Assembly (NCBI GenBank): GCA_025060395.1
Contig: JANXCC010000003.1
Coordinates: forward strand, 62,001 to 126,000
Reading direction: 5' to 3'
Origin: Candidatus Bipolaricaulota bacterium
Lineage (GTDB): Bacteria > Bipolaricaulota > Bipolaricaulia > RBG-16-55-9 > DRXL01
DNA length: 64,000 nucleotides
Shown here: piece after piece, positions 1-10,021 of the stretch
Layout of the letters: each line of letters opens with the position of its first letter
Position numbering within the stretch: the stretch's first letter is position 1
The notes under the pieces: generated by a model
Seen by the model: only the letters and a program-made list of their open reading frames with translations
What the model was told of the DNA's origin: nothing
Databases searched by the model: none
Program-made: the position numbers and the translations under genes

Positions 1-1029
1 CGCGATAGTTTCAGGAACCTCTTGCAACTAGGATACTTCAAGCAAGATGGGGTGAACGTCCAGCCCAAGATCCTCGATGCCACCACAGGGGAAGTCGAGC
101 TGGTGGTGAGCGTTGTGGAGGAGGATCAGTTGGGTAATCTCAAGGGTGGACTGAGCTATAACCCCCAAGTCGGGCTTGTCGGACAGATCAGCTTGGGATG
201 GAAGAACATCCTGGGGACAGCTCAAGATATCGATCTCTCTGTAGATCGCGGCCTGGTAGTGCGAAAGGATGTGCTCAATTATTCGTTGAATTACAAGACG
301 ACAGCGTACTTCAAAGAGTACAATTCTGTGGAGATCTCGCTCTTCAACAACACGCAGCAACAGTCGGAGCCGCACCCTCACGAGATGACCAAGACAGGGG
401 CCACGTTCGCTCTCAGCTATCCTGTGAGATCTGATCTAACGTTGACGCTGCGCCTACGCTACGAGAACGTCTGGAAGGCTGAGCCCATCAATGAGAAGAG
501 CCGCATCGCCTCAGTGGGGATGGACATCGTCCACGATACGAGAAATAACCCGCTCTTCCCCACGGCAGGCGGCGAGCTCATCCTCATGGGGGAGCAAGCG
601 GGCAAGTTCGCCGTGGTGGACGCGGAGTTCTCCAAGCTCCAGGCGATCTGGACCCGCCACTGGCTGACCTTCGGACGTCAAACGCTCTCGGTGCGACTCT
701 ATGGAGCCGTTGGGCTGACCTTGCCCTCCCAAGAACGGTTCGGCTTTGGAGGGGTCATGACGGTGCGAGGGTGGGAGACACGGTTCACCGATCAGTTTAC
801 CTTAATGAACCTTGAGTATCGCCTGGAGCTTGCTGAGAATGTCTGGGGTGCCTTCTATTACGATACCGGCTGGGCGAAGGAGGTGGGATGGCGACAGGCT
901 CTCGGGTTTGAGCTGCGTCTGATTACGGGCTTTATCGGGAACGTGCGCTTGATCATAGCATGGCCGTTCTATGAGACCGGGCTCCAGATCGCCCCGGTCT
1001 TCCAGTTTGGCTTTGGCACCATGTTCTAA
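1..1029 (+). CDS. bamA: BamA/Omp85-family outer membrane assembly protein, C-terminal part (5' end outside window)
   Basis: Frame is open to base 1 (RDSFRNLLQLGYFKQDGVNV..., last-POTRA-like), followed by a D15/bacterial surface antigen barrel (GFGGVMTVRGW..., terminal aromatic F). The track start at 22 is only a TTG inside the ORF. Confidence 0.85.
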   Translation, partial: RDSFRNLLQLGYFKQDGVNVQPKILDATTGEVELVVSVVEEDQLGNLKGGLSYNPQVGLVGQISLGWKNILGTAQDIDLSVDRGLVVRKDVLNYSLNYKTTAYFKEYNSVEISLFNNTQQQSEPHPHEMTKTGATFALSYPVRSDLTLTLRLRYENVWKAEPINEKSRIASVGMDIVHDTRNNPLFPTAGGELILMGEQAGKFAVVDAEFSKLQAIWTRHWLTFGRQTLSVRLYGAVGLTLPSQERFGFGGVMTVRGWETRFTDQFTLMNLEYRLELAENVWGAFYYDTGWAKEVGWRQALGFELRLITGFIGNVRLIIAWPFYETGLQIAPVFQFGFGTMF

Positions 1030-1053
1030 ATCTCAGAAAGGAGGAAGACTCAT

Positions 1054-1599
1054 ATGAAACAGCTCCTGATAGGAGTAGGCTTGATAGCCGTGCTCTCTCT
1101 TGTCGTCGGCTGCCAATCACCGGGTGGGGCGCAAGCCATCGATGACTTGCGCGCGAAGGTAGAGAGTTTAGAGAAGGAGGTCCAAGAGCTGAAGGCGCAG
1201 CTCGCTCGAGGGGGAACGGGCTTGCGCATCGCATATATCAATGCGGAGAAAGTCTTCCAAGACTACAAGAAGACTGGGGAGGCCGTCGAGCGATTCCGCA
1301 AAGAGGCGGAGAAGAAGCAGGGTGAGCTCAAGGCCCTCCAAGATAAATTCAAGAAAGGGCTGATCAGCGAGGACGAGTTCCAACGCGAGGCCGCACGCCT
1401 CCAGCAAGAGCTCCAGCAGCTCGACCTCCAATTGACCGCGGAGATCCAAACCGAGATGATCAAGGTGGTCGAGCAGATAGCCAGGGAGCGCGGCTATGAT
1501 TGGGTCACTCAGCGCAAGGATGTCGTCCTGTACGGGAATCCTAGTAAGATCGAAGATATCACGTACGATGTGTTAAAGATCCTCAACCAAGGACAGTAA
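1054..1599 (+). CDS. skp: OmpH/Skp-family periplasmic chaperone, predicted lipoprotein
   Basis: RIAYINAEKVFQDYKKTGEA..., long coiled coil, directly downstream of bamA; N-terminus has a lipobox (LSLVVGC). SD aaaggagg upstream. Confidence 0.8.
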   Translation: MKQLLIGVGLIAVLSLVVGCQSPGGAQAIDDLRAKVESLEKEVQELKAQLARGGTGLRIAYINAEKVFQDYKKTGEAVERFRKEAEKKQGELKALQDKFKKGLISEDEFQREAARLQQELQQLDLQLTAEIQTEMIKVVEQIARERGYDWVTQRKDVVLYGNPSKIEDITYDVLKILNQGQ

Positions 1600-1606
1600 G
1601 CGACCC

Positions 1607-2032
1607 ATGGGCGAGGATGAGATCCGGCGCATCCTGCCGCATCGTTACCCGTTCTTGTTTGTGGATAGAATCTTAGAATGGGGCGAACGGCGCGTGCGCG
1701 CGCTCAAGAACGTCACAGGCAATGAGCCGTTCTTCCAAGGACACTTTCCGGAGCGTCCCATTATGCCTGGAGTCCTCATCTTAGAAGGTATGGCTCAAAC
1801 TGTAGGGCTGTTAGTGAGCCGAGAGCGACCGGGACGCTATGGGTACTTAGTCGGCGTAGATCGCGCACGCTTCCGCCGACCCGTCCACCCCGGAGATCAG
1901 CTCATCTATGAAGCGGAACTGAAACGAAGCCGCGAGGGATTCTATCGCGCTTGGGCCTGTGCTACCGTCCATGGGACCATCGTCGCCGAAGCGCTCCTCT
2001 CAATAGCTATTACGCCTGAAACCTCGGAGTAG
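1607..2032 (+). CDS. fabZ: 3-hydroxyacyl-[ACP] dehydratase FabZ
   Basis: ILPHRYPFLFVDRI...GHFPERPIMPGVLILEGMAQ, canonical FabZ motifs. Confidence 0.92.
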   Translation: MGEDEIRRILPHRYPFLFVDRILEWGERRVRALKNVTGNEPFFQGHFPERPIMPGVLILEGMAQTVGLLVSRERPGRYGYLVGVDRARFRRPVHPGDQLIYEAELKRSREGFYRAWACATVHGTIVAEALLSIAITPETSE

Positions 2033-2035
2033 CCT

Positions 2036-2947
2036 ATGAAACGCTTGATCGAATGCGTGCCCAACATCAGCGAGGGACGCGATCACACGAAGATCGAAGC
2101 CATCGTTGCGGCCGTCAAGGAGACCCCTGGTGCCCTCGTGCTTGACGTCGATCCCGATGCCGACCACAACCGTACGGTGATTACGTTTGTCGGCGAGCCT
2201 GAAAGTGTCGAGCAAGCCGTCTTAAATCTAGTTGCCAAGGCTGTAGAGCTGATCGATCTCACCAAGCACAAAGGGGAGCATCCACGCATGGGGGCGGTCG
2301 ACGTCATCCCGTTTGTACCGCTGCGCGGGGTGACGAAGAAAGAATGCATCGACTTAGCGCGACGCGTCGGCCAAGCCATTTGGGATCGCTTCAAAGTCCC
2401 GGTCTATCTCTACGAAGAAGCTGCGACCCGTCCGGAACGCCGTGACTTGGCCAATATCCGCAAGGGGGAGTTTGAGAACTTCTTCGCCAAAATCCAAGAA
2501 CCTGAGTGGGCTCCCGATTTCGGCGAGCGCGTCGTCCACCCGACGGCAGGGGTGAGCGCCGTCGGCGTCCGCCCCCCTCTGATCGCGTTCAACGTCAATC
2601 TAGGCACCAATAATTTAGATATTGCCAAGCAGATCGCCAAGGCCGTGCGCGGTTCTGACGGCGGCTTGCGCTATGTGAAGGCCTTAGGGTTCGCCCTCGA
2701 AGGGCGCGGGATCGTTCAGGTCTCGATGAACTTGACGAACTTCGAGAAGACCCCGCTCTATCAAGTCTTTGAACTGATCAAGTGCGAGGCCGAGCGCTGG
2801 GGAGTGCCTATCGTCGGGAGCGAGATCGTGGGACTCGTCCCCCAGGCGGCCTTGCTCCAAGTCGCTGAGCACTTTCTTAGATTAGAGAACTTCAGCTATG
2901 ACCAAGTGTTAGAGAACCGCCTAGCCCAGTGTCTCGAGGGAGCTTGA
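2036..2947 (+). CDS. ftcD: Glutamate formimidoyltransferase
   Basis: ECVPNISEGRD...DADHNRTVITFVG...KHKGEHPRMGAVDVIPF; FTCD N-terminal family. Confidence 0.9.
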   Translation: MKRLIECVPNISEGRDHTKIEAIVAAVKETPGALVLDVDPDADHNRTVITFVGEPESVEQAVLNLVAKAVELIDLTKHKGEHPRMGAVDVIPFVPLRGVTKKECIDLARRVGQAIWDRFKVPVYLYEEAATRPERRDLANIRKGEFENFFAKIQEPEWAPDFGERVVHPTAGVSAVGVRPPLIAFNVNLGTNNLDIAKQIAKAVRGSDGGLRYVKALGFALEGRGIVQVSMNLTNFEKTPLYQVFELIKCEAERWGVPIVGSEIVGLVPQAALLQVAEHFLRLENFSYDQVLENRLAQCLEGA

Positions 2948-2994
2948 ACTTCTTCCCTTCCCCGATCACAGTAAGCATTGATACTATATAAGCC

Positions 2995-4335
2995 GTGACT
3001 TGGGTAGGCAAGCGCGTCACGGTCTTGGGAGCGGGACGCAGCGGCCTTGCGGCCGCTCGCGCGTTACGCTTCTTGGGAGCGGAGGTCTTCGTCAGTGAGC
3101 ACGCTGCCCTCTCGTCGTGGGCGCAAGCAGAGCTCTCTCAACTAGAAATCTCTTGGGAAGAACAGGGGCACACCGAGCGAGCCCTCTCCCATGCTCAGCT
3201 TGTCGTCCTCTCCCCAGGCGTCCCCATCACGGCCCCAATCGTCCGCCGCGCTCAAGAGCTGGGCATACCTGTCTGGGGCGAGGTGGAGCTCGCGTACCGT
3301 CTGTGCCCCAGCCACAAGATCATCGCGGTGACAGGCACCAACGGCAAGAGCACCACGACAATGCTTATCGAGGCGCTACTCCGTCACAACGGCGTGCAGG
3401 CTATCAGCGCGGGCAACATCGGAATCCCCTGGACTGCTCGACTGCCCGAGATCACTCCCGAGACTATCGTCGTCTTGGAGGTGAGCAGCTTCCAACTAGA
3501 ATCGATCGAGAGCTTCAGACCCGCGGTCGCTGTGCTTTTAAACATCGCGCCAAACCACCTCGATCGCCATCACAGCTTCGCAGAGTATCTTGCTGTCAAG
3601 TGTCGCATCTTCGAGAATCAAACCGAACAAGATACCCTCGTGCTTCCTCGAGATCTCCCCCTCCCGCAACGCCCTCGATCCCGAATACTCTACTATGATG
3701 ATCTTATTCCTCAGCTTGAAGCTCTTAGGGTGCCCAGGCATCTAAAGGGGAATGCCGCGGCGGCATGGGCTGCCTGTCAAGTCTTCGTGCCAGGGATACC
3801 ACCGCCCTCTGAAGAGCTCGTGCGTAAAGTCCAACTCCCTCATCGCCAAGAGTTCGTCGCCGAGATCAACGGCGTGAAATTCTATAACGACTCCAAGGCG
3901 ACAACCGTCCATGCAACCCTGGCAGCGCTCCATGCTTTTGAGGGACCATTGGTCTTAATTTTAGGGGGTCGCAATAAGAACCTAGACTTCACGCCGTTAG
4001 CTCAAGTGCTCCGCTCTAAGCCCATCTGTGAGATCTTGCTCATCGGTGAGGCTGCACCGCAGATCGCCCGCGCCCTTGAAGCAGTTCAGCTGACTAAGTT
4101 CTCGGTCGTGAGAGATTTTTCAGAGGCAGTCGCGCGGGCATTGCGCTATCCGGGCGCCACATGCCTGCTCTCCCCTGCCTGTGCCAGCTTCGATCAATTT
4201 TCAAACTATGAGGAGCGCGGCCAAGCCTTCCGTGACGCCGTCTTGCAGGCCCAGCGCTCAGCTCAAAGCGATCCAGACCTCGCGCTGGCGCGGACCGTCA
4301 AACTCACAGAAGAAGATCCCTTGCCACGTGCCTAA
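2995..4335 (+). CDS. murD: UDP-N-acetylmuramoylalanine--D-glutamate ligase
   Basis: VTVLGAGRSGLAAAR, AVTGTNGKSTT, FYNDSKATT, ILGGRNKNLDF; GTG start. Confidence 0.93.
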   Translation: MTWVGKRVTVLGAGRSGLAAARALRFLGAEVFVSEHAALSSWAQAELSQLEISWEEQGHTERALSHAQLVVLSPGVPITAPIVRRAQELGIPVWGEVELAYRLCPSHKIIAVTGTNGKSTTTMLIEALLRHNGVQAISAGNIGIPWTARLPEITPETIVVLEVSSFQLESIESFRPAVAVLLNIAPNHLDRHHSFAEYLAVKCRIFENQTEQDTLVLPRDLPLPQRPRSRILYYDDLIPQLEALRVPRHLKGNAAAAWAACQVFVPGIPPPSEELVRKVQLPHRQEFVAEINGVKFYNDSKATTVHATLAALHAFEGPLVLILGGRNKNLDFTPLAQVLRSKPICEILLIGEAAPQIARALEAVQLTKFSVVRDFSEAVARALRYPGATCLLSPACASFDQFSNYEERGQAFRDAVLQAQRSAQSDPDLALARTVKLTEEDPLPRA

Positions 4336-4653
4336 GGCGATCTTCCCATCCTCAATGGGCACCGTCACTGAGTGCCCCAACAAGCTTGCGCGGATATGCG
4401 CATGGGCGTTGCCCTCCGCATGCTGATAGGGCGCACCTGCAGGGACGAGCCTGCCCAACATAGTGAGAATATCTTCTTTGACGGCAGGGTCAGCGTGCTC
4501 GTTGATTGTGATCGCGGCCGTCGTGTGCGGCACAAAGACCACACACACCCCCTCACTCACCCCAAGCTCGCGTATGGCGCGTTGGACCCGATCTGTAATA
4601 TCAATCAATTCTTGCTTCGCTTGAGTCTTAATGGATAGTCGCTTGAACGCCAT
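4258..4653 (-). CDS. YjbQ family (UPF0047) protein
   Basis: VFVPHTTAAITINEHAD...GNAHAHIRASLLGHS...LGTWQGIFFCEFDGPR; overlaps the murD 3' end antisense. Confidence 0.88.
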   Translation of the reverse strand: MAFKRLSIKTQAKQELIDITDRVQRAIRELGVSEGVCVVFVPHTTAAITINEHADPAVKEDILTMLGRLVPAGAPYQHAEGNAHAHIRASLLGHSVTVPIEDGKIALGTWQGIFFCEFDGPRQREVWIALS

Positions 4654-4660
4654 TTCTACG

Positions 4661-6655
4661 CTACTGGGCTGTGGGCTTAGCTAGAGTCTTCCCTTCGCGC
4701 TTAAGTAGTTCTTCCGCGAGTTTTTCACTCGTCACGACTTGATAGCGCAGGAACTCCATCTGGAACGTGGCCCGCCCTTGGGTGATTGATTTGAGCTCGA
4801 GCGCATAATCGAGCATCTCCGCGAGGGGGACTTCGGCCTCGATCTTGTCGATCTTCACGTGCCCATCGGTAGATCCTTCGTCCATGCCCATGCCCAAGAT
4901 CCGCCCACGCTTGCCGTTGAGATTGCTGATGATATCCCCGGTGAACTCTGAAGGCGTCCAGATCGTTACTTTATAGATGGGCTCCATGAGGGCTGGCTGT
5001 GCCGCTTGAGCGGCAAGACGAAATGCATGAGCCCCAGCGATCTTAAAAGATATCTCGTTGGAGTCGACCTCATGATAGCTTCCGTAGTAGACAGCCACCC
5101 GGATATCGGTCATGGGATACCCTGCTAAGATCCCTTGCTGCATTGCTTCGAGAACCCCCTTCTCCACAGCAGGGATGAACTCCTTGGGGATGACGCCGCC
5201 CTTGACCTCATCGACAAACTCATACGTCTTGCCGGGGATGGGCTCGAGGCGTAAGTGCGCCTCCCCGTATTGGCCCCGTCCGCCGCTTTGCTTCTTATGC
5301 TTATACTGCCCATGAGCGACCTTGAGAATCGTCTCTTTATAGGGGACATGGGGGCGATGCATCTTCACCGAGACCCCGTAACGGTTCTTCAATCGCTCGA
5401 CAAAGACATTTAAATGGATATCTCCAAGACCCGCGAGAATCGCCTCATGAGTCACATTGTCCCGATAGAAATCGAGGGTGGCCTTTAAGCTCGCGATCTC
5501 CTTGAGGGCACTGCTCATCTTCTCATCATCGGCCTGGGTCTCTGGGGTGACCGCGCGAGCAAAGACCGGCTTGGGAAACTCTGTCCAGAGTAATGGCTGC
5601 GCGGTCGCATCAGCAGCAAAGGTCTCCCCCAACTTGCAGTCGCTGAGCTTGGCCAAGGCGATGATCTCCCCCGCTTGGGCTTCAGGGACCTTTTCTGTCT
5701 TGTCCCCATGGAAGCGCAAGATCTCCTTGACGCGCTCTTGGGCTCCTGTGTTGACATTGATAATAGTGTCTCCTTCGGAGAGCCGTCCTCCGAAGATCTT
5801 CAAGAACGCCAACCTCCCTAAATACTGATCGGAAAAGAGATTGAACGCCTGAGCGATAAACTTCTCGCCCTGGGGGGGCGTGAACGCCGGGGTGGCGCTC
5901 TGGAGCAATTCCATGAAGGCATCCACACCTAAGCCCGTGGCTACTGAAGTGCAGACGATAGGGCTGAAGAGGCGATGACGGAGGGCCTCCCGCACCGCGC
6001 GCCGTATCTCATCAGCAGAGATCTCCTGCCCTTCCAGGAAGCGCATCATTAGCTCGTCATTGGCCTCCGCTAGGATCTCTAGGAGCTTCTCGCGCTCAGC
6101 CGCCGTTGTCCCCTGGAGATTGGGCGGGATCTCCCCCTTGCGCTTGTCGGCATAGAGGGCTTTGTTCTCGATGAGATCGACGTAGCCCACGAACTTTCCA
6201 CCCTCTAGGATGGGGATCTGTAGGAACGCGAAGCGGCCGGGGAGCATAGTGCGTATAGACTCGACAGCCTTGAAGAAGTCCGCATTAGGCAGGTCAAGTC
6301 TATTGACTACGACCAGGGCAGGCTTCTTGAACTTGCGGATCAGCTCCCAGGCCTTCTCCGTGTGGACCTCGACCCCTTTTTCGGCATTGACGACTAAGAC
6401 CGCGGTCTCCGAGGCCCACAAAGCCTTGTAGACTTCTTCGACGAACTCGCTGAAGCCGGGGGTATCAAGGATCTGAAGCAGCTTCTCCCCTTGAGCAAGG
6501 CTGCCCACCCCCAAATCGACGGAATGACCGCGGCTCTTGGCCTCCGGCGTGAAATCAAACTTTGCTTCATACCCTCCCCTCTTCAGGAGCGCTTCGGCCA
6601 AGGCGGTCTTCCCCGAGCTGGCGTGGCCCACAAAACAAACAGTCCGGACTTCCAT
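4661..6655 (-). CDS. EF-G-like translation factor GTPase (EF-G-2 class)
   Basis: GHASSGKT P-loop, DTPGFSEF, KKQSGGRGQYGEAHLRLEP, NGK.GRILGM; divergent switch I. Confidence 0.85.
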   Translation of the reverse strand: MEVRTVCFVGHASSGKTALAEALLKRGGYEAKFDFTPEAKSRGHSVDLGVGSLAQGEKLLQILDTPGFSEFVEEVYKALWASETAVLVVNAEKGVEVHTEKAWELIRKFKKPALVVVNRLDLPNADFFKAVESIRTMLPGRFAFLQIPILEGGKFVGYVDLIENKALYADKRKGEIPPNLQGTTAAEREKLLEILAEANDELMMRFLEGQEISADEIRRAVREALRHRLFSPIVCTSVATGLGVDAFMELLQSATPAFTPPQGEKFIAQAFNLFSDQYLGRLAFLKIFGGRLSEGDTIINVNTGAQERVKEILRFHGDKTEKVPEAQAGEIIALAKLSDCKLGETFAADATAQPLLWTEFPKPVFARAVTPETQADDEKMSSALKEIASLKATLDFYRDNVTHEAILAGLGDIHLNVFVERLKNRYGVSVKMHRPHVPYKETILKVAHGQYKHKKQSGGRGQYGEAHLRLEPIPGKTYEFVDEVKGGVIPKEFIPAVEKGVLEAMQQGILAGYPMTDIRVAVYYGSYHEVDSNEISFKIAGAHAFRLAAQAAQPALMEPIYKVTIWTPSEFTGDIISNLNGKRGRILGMGMDEGSTDGHVKIDKIEAEVPLAEMLDYALELKSITQGRATFQMEFLRYQVVTSEKLAEELLKREGKTLAKPTAQ

Positions 6656-6705
6656 AGGAGAGTGATCACCCCATTGAGTATACTAAAAAAACTCACGCCG
6701 TGCAG

Positions 6706-9700
6706 CTAGGGAGAGCCGAAAGAGAGGCGGCTATCAGTAGGCGAGTAGCGCAGCCGGGCCGTGGGAAAGGCATTGATCTGTGCTTGAATCCATACTCGGT
6801 ACCCGTCGCCGTAGAGTCCCACTTGCCAACACGCTCGACAGAACTTCTTAACGATCCCAAGCTGCAAAGCGGTCCAGCCGCGCACACCCAGGTCGTATTC
6901 GCCCTTAAAAGTAAATTCCCACTTGCCCCAGCGCCAATCCGTCTCCAGGTTGAATCGCCTGAGCACCCTGCGATTAAGATCGAAGTTGGCCCCAAGGCGA
7001 TGGTCGCCCCAACTCAGCTTCATAATCGTGTCTTCAAACGAACGCGTCGTAAACAGATACGCAGTGGCAAGCTGTAGATTGAGCCAGCTTGCGCTCAACG
7101 TCAGCCCGACCCTTCGCCACAGCTGGGCATTCAGATTGTACTCTAGATCCAGAGCAATCTCTATGCCCTTGAGCGTCTCTTTGAGCGAGACGCGCAACGG
7201 CTCAAAAGTCTTCTGTACGAAGTTGTAGCCGGTAAAGAAGGCGGGCTTAAAGGGCACGGTGGCCCACAAAGCCCGAACTGTAACAGCATGCATAACGCTC
7301 AGCTGATCGAAGCGAAACGGGCTCTGCCCTTGCACTTGTCGATACGAATACGTTGCGTCTGCGTTCATCCCCGTTCCAGGACGCACGCTGATCCCCACTG
7401 TCAGATCATAAGCATCACGACGATAAGACTCGTAGAGCGAGAGGCGATAGTGGGCGCTCGCTTGCGCGGTAAGGAATCCGCTCCCTATAGCCGTCGACCG
7501 TGCGCCGAGCAGGATATCCCAGCGAGTGCTCTCGTCCAGACTCTCGCGATCGAGCTTCTTCTCGCGGTAGCGCCCCCAACTGAGATTCAGGATGGCTGAC
7601 AGCGGCAGCGGTCCCAGACGTAACGGCGTCAAGGAGAGAGAGAGTTCCGGCGCCTTCTCTAGGAAGCGATAGTGTACGGCCTCCTCGCTCTCAGGCTCTG
7701 GGAGGACCAGATATTGGTCGCGGCTCCATAGGACACTCCAGCGTATAAGATTCCACCAACTGGCCGCAAGCGCAATTTGAGATGCGAGGCGTTGCGCCTC
7801 TTTTTGGAGGACCCCGGTGCGCCAGGAGATCGTCCCTGATAGGCGCATATCCAAGGGCAGCGAGGCTTGATGAGCCCAATCCGTCGCCCAGGACTCCCCA
7901 CGCCCCACTAGGCGATAGACGGAAATCTGCCCCTGCTGCTCCCAGAATCTGTATTTATATTCGATTCCCATCCCCACCTCAGGAAGTTTCGTATAGAGAT
8001 CGACCAGGACGGTCCCCGTGTTCTCTTTGTCTATGACAAAGGGCAGACGCCAGCGCAGATACCATCCACGCTCCGGGATCTGCCCAAAGTCGGGTAACAA
8101 GGGGTTTTTCGTCTCTTCTCTTAACGAGGCAAAGTAGAGAGGTGCCCAAAAGATTGGGACCCCATAGGCTTTTAAGAGTATATTCGTAGCCAGCACGTAC
8201 TCCTTGGGCTCAAGGCGCACCGCGCTCGCCATAATCGAATAATCGGCGCTCGAGATGGGCCCGCAGAGGCACGTTGTCATCTCGCCGGTCTTGATCTCTA
8301 GGAGCTCGAGCTGACCCTCAGGAGAGAAGGTCGCTTGGGCCTCGCGCCCGCGAAAGCGCAGGGTCTCTCTCTTTTTCGCGGCGCTCTCAAACTGCGTCTC
8401 CCCAGAGAAGTCCTTCACCTCGGCCACCCATGAGGATGACGGCGTGATCCGAATCTCCCGGGCAGACAAATCTCCTTGTTCGTATTTGAGCTGGGCCTGT
8501 TGCAAGAGCACCGCGTCGGTCTGCCATGCCGAACCATCCCACGTAATCTGCAGCTCTAGCTGATCGGCTCGGCCTGAGAGCCCCTTCCCTTCCCAGACGA
8601 CGTCCTCACCAGCTATGATGTGCCAGTGTTGGCCAGGCGCAAGCCGCTGAGCTCTTAGATGGCCTGCGGTCAGACGGTTCTGCTCATAGTGAAGCTGGAC
8701 ATGGCCTTCCGCGACGATCTCGCTCCAATCGCGCGCGATGGTTAGCCTGTCCGCACGCAGGTCCAGGGAGATAGGAGGGGGCTCCTGCGCCCAGGCCACT
8801 GCTTCCCCCCAGCTTACGAGCAACAGAAACGGCACGAGCCGTCGCAATCGAGCGAAAAGGTCGAGCCGGCTCAGCTGATCGAGCCAGATCAGCAAGAGCA
8901 CGCCGACCCCCAAAAAGATCAAATTGGGGAGCCAGGGCGCTAACACCGGCGAGATTACCCCGCGCTTGCCCAACGTAGACATCCATAACAAGAGCCCCTG
9001 ATAACACCCAACTAAGAGCACGCTGATGATAACGCCGGCAGCCCGCCCCCGTGGGGCTCCCCCTTGCGCAAAGATCAAACTCAGCGGTGCCCCAAAGAGC
9101 GCAAAGATCAACGCGGAAAACGGGACAGCAATCTTGGAATGCAGCTCGACAATCAGGCTCTCTGCTCCCAAGCCGTATTCTTGTAAGAGCTCTATTTGAC
9201 GAGCCAGCTCAGCAATACTCATCTCGTGGGGTGTGCGTTGCTCAAGGAAGACCCGCTGCAGATACGGCCCAGCGCGAATAGATAATCGCTCAAACGTCGC
9301 GGAGTACTCAAACTGACCATCATCGCGAAGCTTATGGAGCCGTCCATCCCATAAGCGCCAGTACTCGCCATCCCAGATTCCCTCAGCAGCCACGATGATC
9401 TTGGGGAAGCGCGCGTGCAATTCCGGGAGATATTCCCCACCCCCTTTGTCAAAGACCATGACGTTTACTAGCTTCTTCGTCTCAGGATCGTATCGCTCGA
9501 TATACGCATAGGCCGTCTCGCTCAGCTTGATAAACGTCGATTCCCGAATGTACGGGGTGGAGCGCATAAAGAAGATCTCTCTTAACAGCTCATAATAGCG
9601 ATGATTCCCCCAGGGCATCCAGAGCTCTCCTACGGCAAACGCTGCAAGGGTTGTAATCACTCCCATGATCACTACGGGGAGCATCAGGCGTCGCAGCGAG

Positions 9701-9984
9701 TATCCAGCGGCTTGGAGAGCGATCAGCTCTCGGTCATGGCTGAGCCGCCCTAATGCCCAAAAGATCGCAAAGAGCACCCCCACCGGCAGCCCATAGACCA
9801 AGAGCTCTGGCAACCGATACCCTAGCATCTGAAAGAGCACCCCCACAGAGATATTACGATCCAGCATGAAATCCGATAGCTGGGGGATCAGATTGAGCAC
9901 GATAAACAACACAAAGCCCGCAACAGCTAGGGCAAAGGGGAAGAGCATCTCTCGGATGAGATAGCGGTCGACCAAGCGCAGCAT
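6706..9984 (-). CDS. LptF/LptG-family permease fused to LptD-type LPS-assembly outer membrane protein
   Basis: Residues ~1-375 read as a YjgP/YjgQ permease (LVDRYLIREMLFPF..., TM helices flanking a periplasmic domain). Residues ~400-1092 read as an OstA-like strand domain (DLRADRLTIARDWSEIVAEGHVQLHYEQNRLTAGHLR) plus LptD barrel (TTCLCG..., AYGVPIFWAPLYF). One continuous 1092-codon ORF. Confidence 0.85.
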   Translation of the reverse strand: MLRLVDRYLIREMLFPFALAVAGFVLFIVLNLIPQLSDFMLDRNISVGVLFQMLGYRLPELLVYGLPVGVLFAIFWALGRLSHDRELIALQAAGYSLRRLMLPVVIMGVITTLAAFAVGELWMPWGNHRYYELLREIFFMRSTPYIRESTFIKLSETAYAYIERYDPETKKLVNVMVFDKGGGEYLPELHARFPKIIVAAEGIWDGEYWRLWDGRLHKLRDDGQFEYSATFERLSIRAGPYLQRVFLEQRTPHEMSIAELARQIELLQEYGLGAESLIVELHSKIAVPFSALIFALFGAPLSLIFAQGGAPRGRAAGVIISVLLVGCYQGLLLWMSTLGKRGVISPVLAPWLPNLIFLGVGVLLLIWLDQLSRLDLFARLRRLVPFLLLVSWGEAVAWAQEPPPISLDLRADRLTIARDWSEIVAEGHVQLHYEQNRLTAGHLRAQRLAPGQHWHIIAGEDVVWEGKGLSGRADQLELQITWDGSAWQTDAVLLQQAQLKYEQGDLSAREIRITPSSSWVAEVKDFSGETQFESAAKKRETLRFRGREAQATFSPEGQLELLEIKTGEMTTCLCGPISSADYSIMASAVRLEPKEYVLATNILLKAYGVPIFWAPLYFASLREETKNPLLPDFGQIPERGWYLRWRLPFVIDKENTGTVLVDLYTKLPEVGMGIEYKYRFWEQQGQISVYRLVGRGESWATDWAHQASLPLDMRLSGTISWRTGVLQKEAQRLASQIALAASWWNLIRWSVLWSRDQYLVLPEPESEEAVHYRFLEKAPELSLSLTPLRLGPLPLSAILNLSWGRYREKKLDRESLDESTRWDILLGARSTAIGSGFLTAQASAHYRLSLYESYRRDAYDLTVGISVRPGTGMNADATYSYRQVQGQSPFRFDQLSVMHAVTVRALWATVPFKPAFFTGYNFVQKTFEPLRVSLKETLKGIEIALDLEYNLNAQLWRRVGLTLSASWLNLQLATAYLFTTRSFEDTIMKLSWGDHRLGANFDLNRRVLRRFNLETDWRWGKWEFTFKGEYDLGVRGWTALQLGIVKKFCRACWQVGLYGDGYRVWIQAQINAFPTARLRYSPTDSRLSFGSP

Positions 9985-9992
9985 AGCAGCTT

Positions 9993-10021
9993 AGTTTATG
10001 AGAATTCAGGGCTTTTGACAA
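9993..10021 (-). promoter_or_regulatory. Candidate promoter of the LptF/G-LptD gene: TTGTCA-17-TAAACT, ATG 8 nt downstream
   Basis: Read on minus strand: -35 at 10021..10016, -10 at 9998..9993, ATG at 9984. Confidence 0.55.

Noticed and set aside
2959-2995. Leaderless promoter for murD (TACTAT 8 nt before GTG)
   Set aside because: No acceptable -35 at 16-18 nt; left out of the leaderless list.
4661-6655. Loss of catalytic His in EF-G-like protein (DTPGF instead of DTPGH) as a novelty
   Set aside because: Divergent G-domain motifs of this kind are a recognised feature of the EF-G-2 family.
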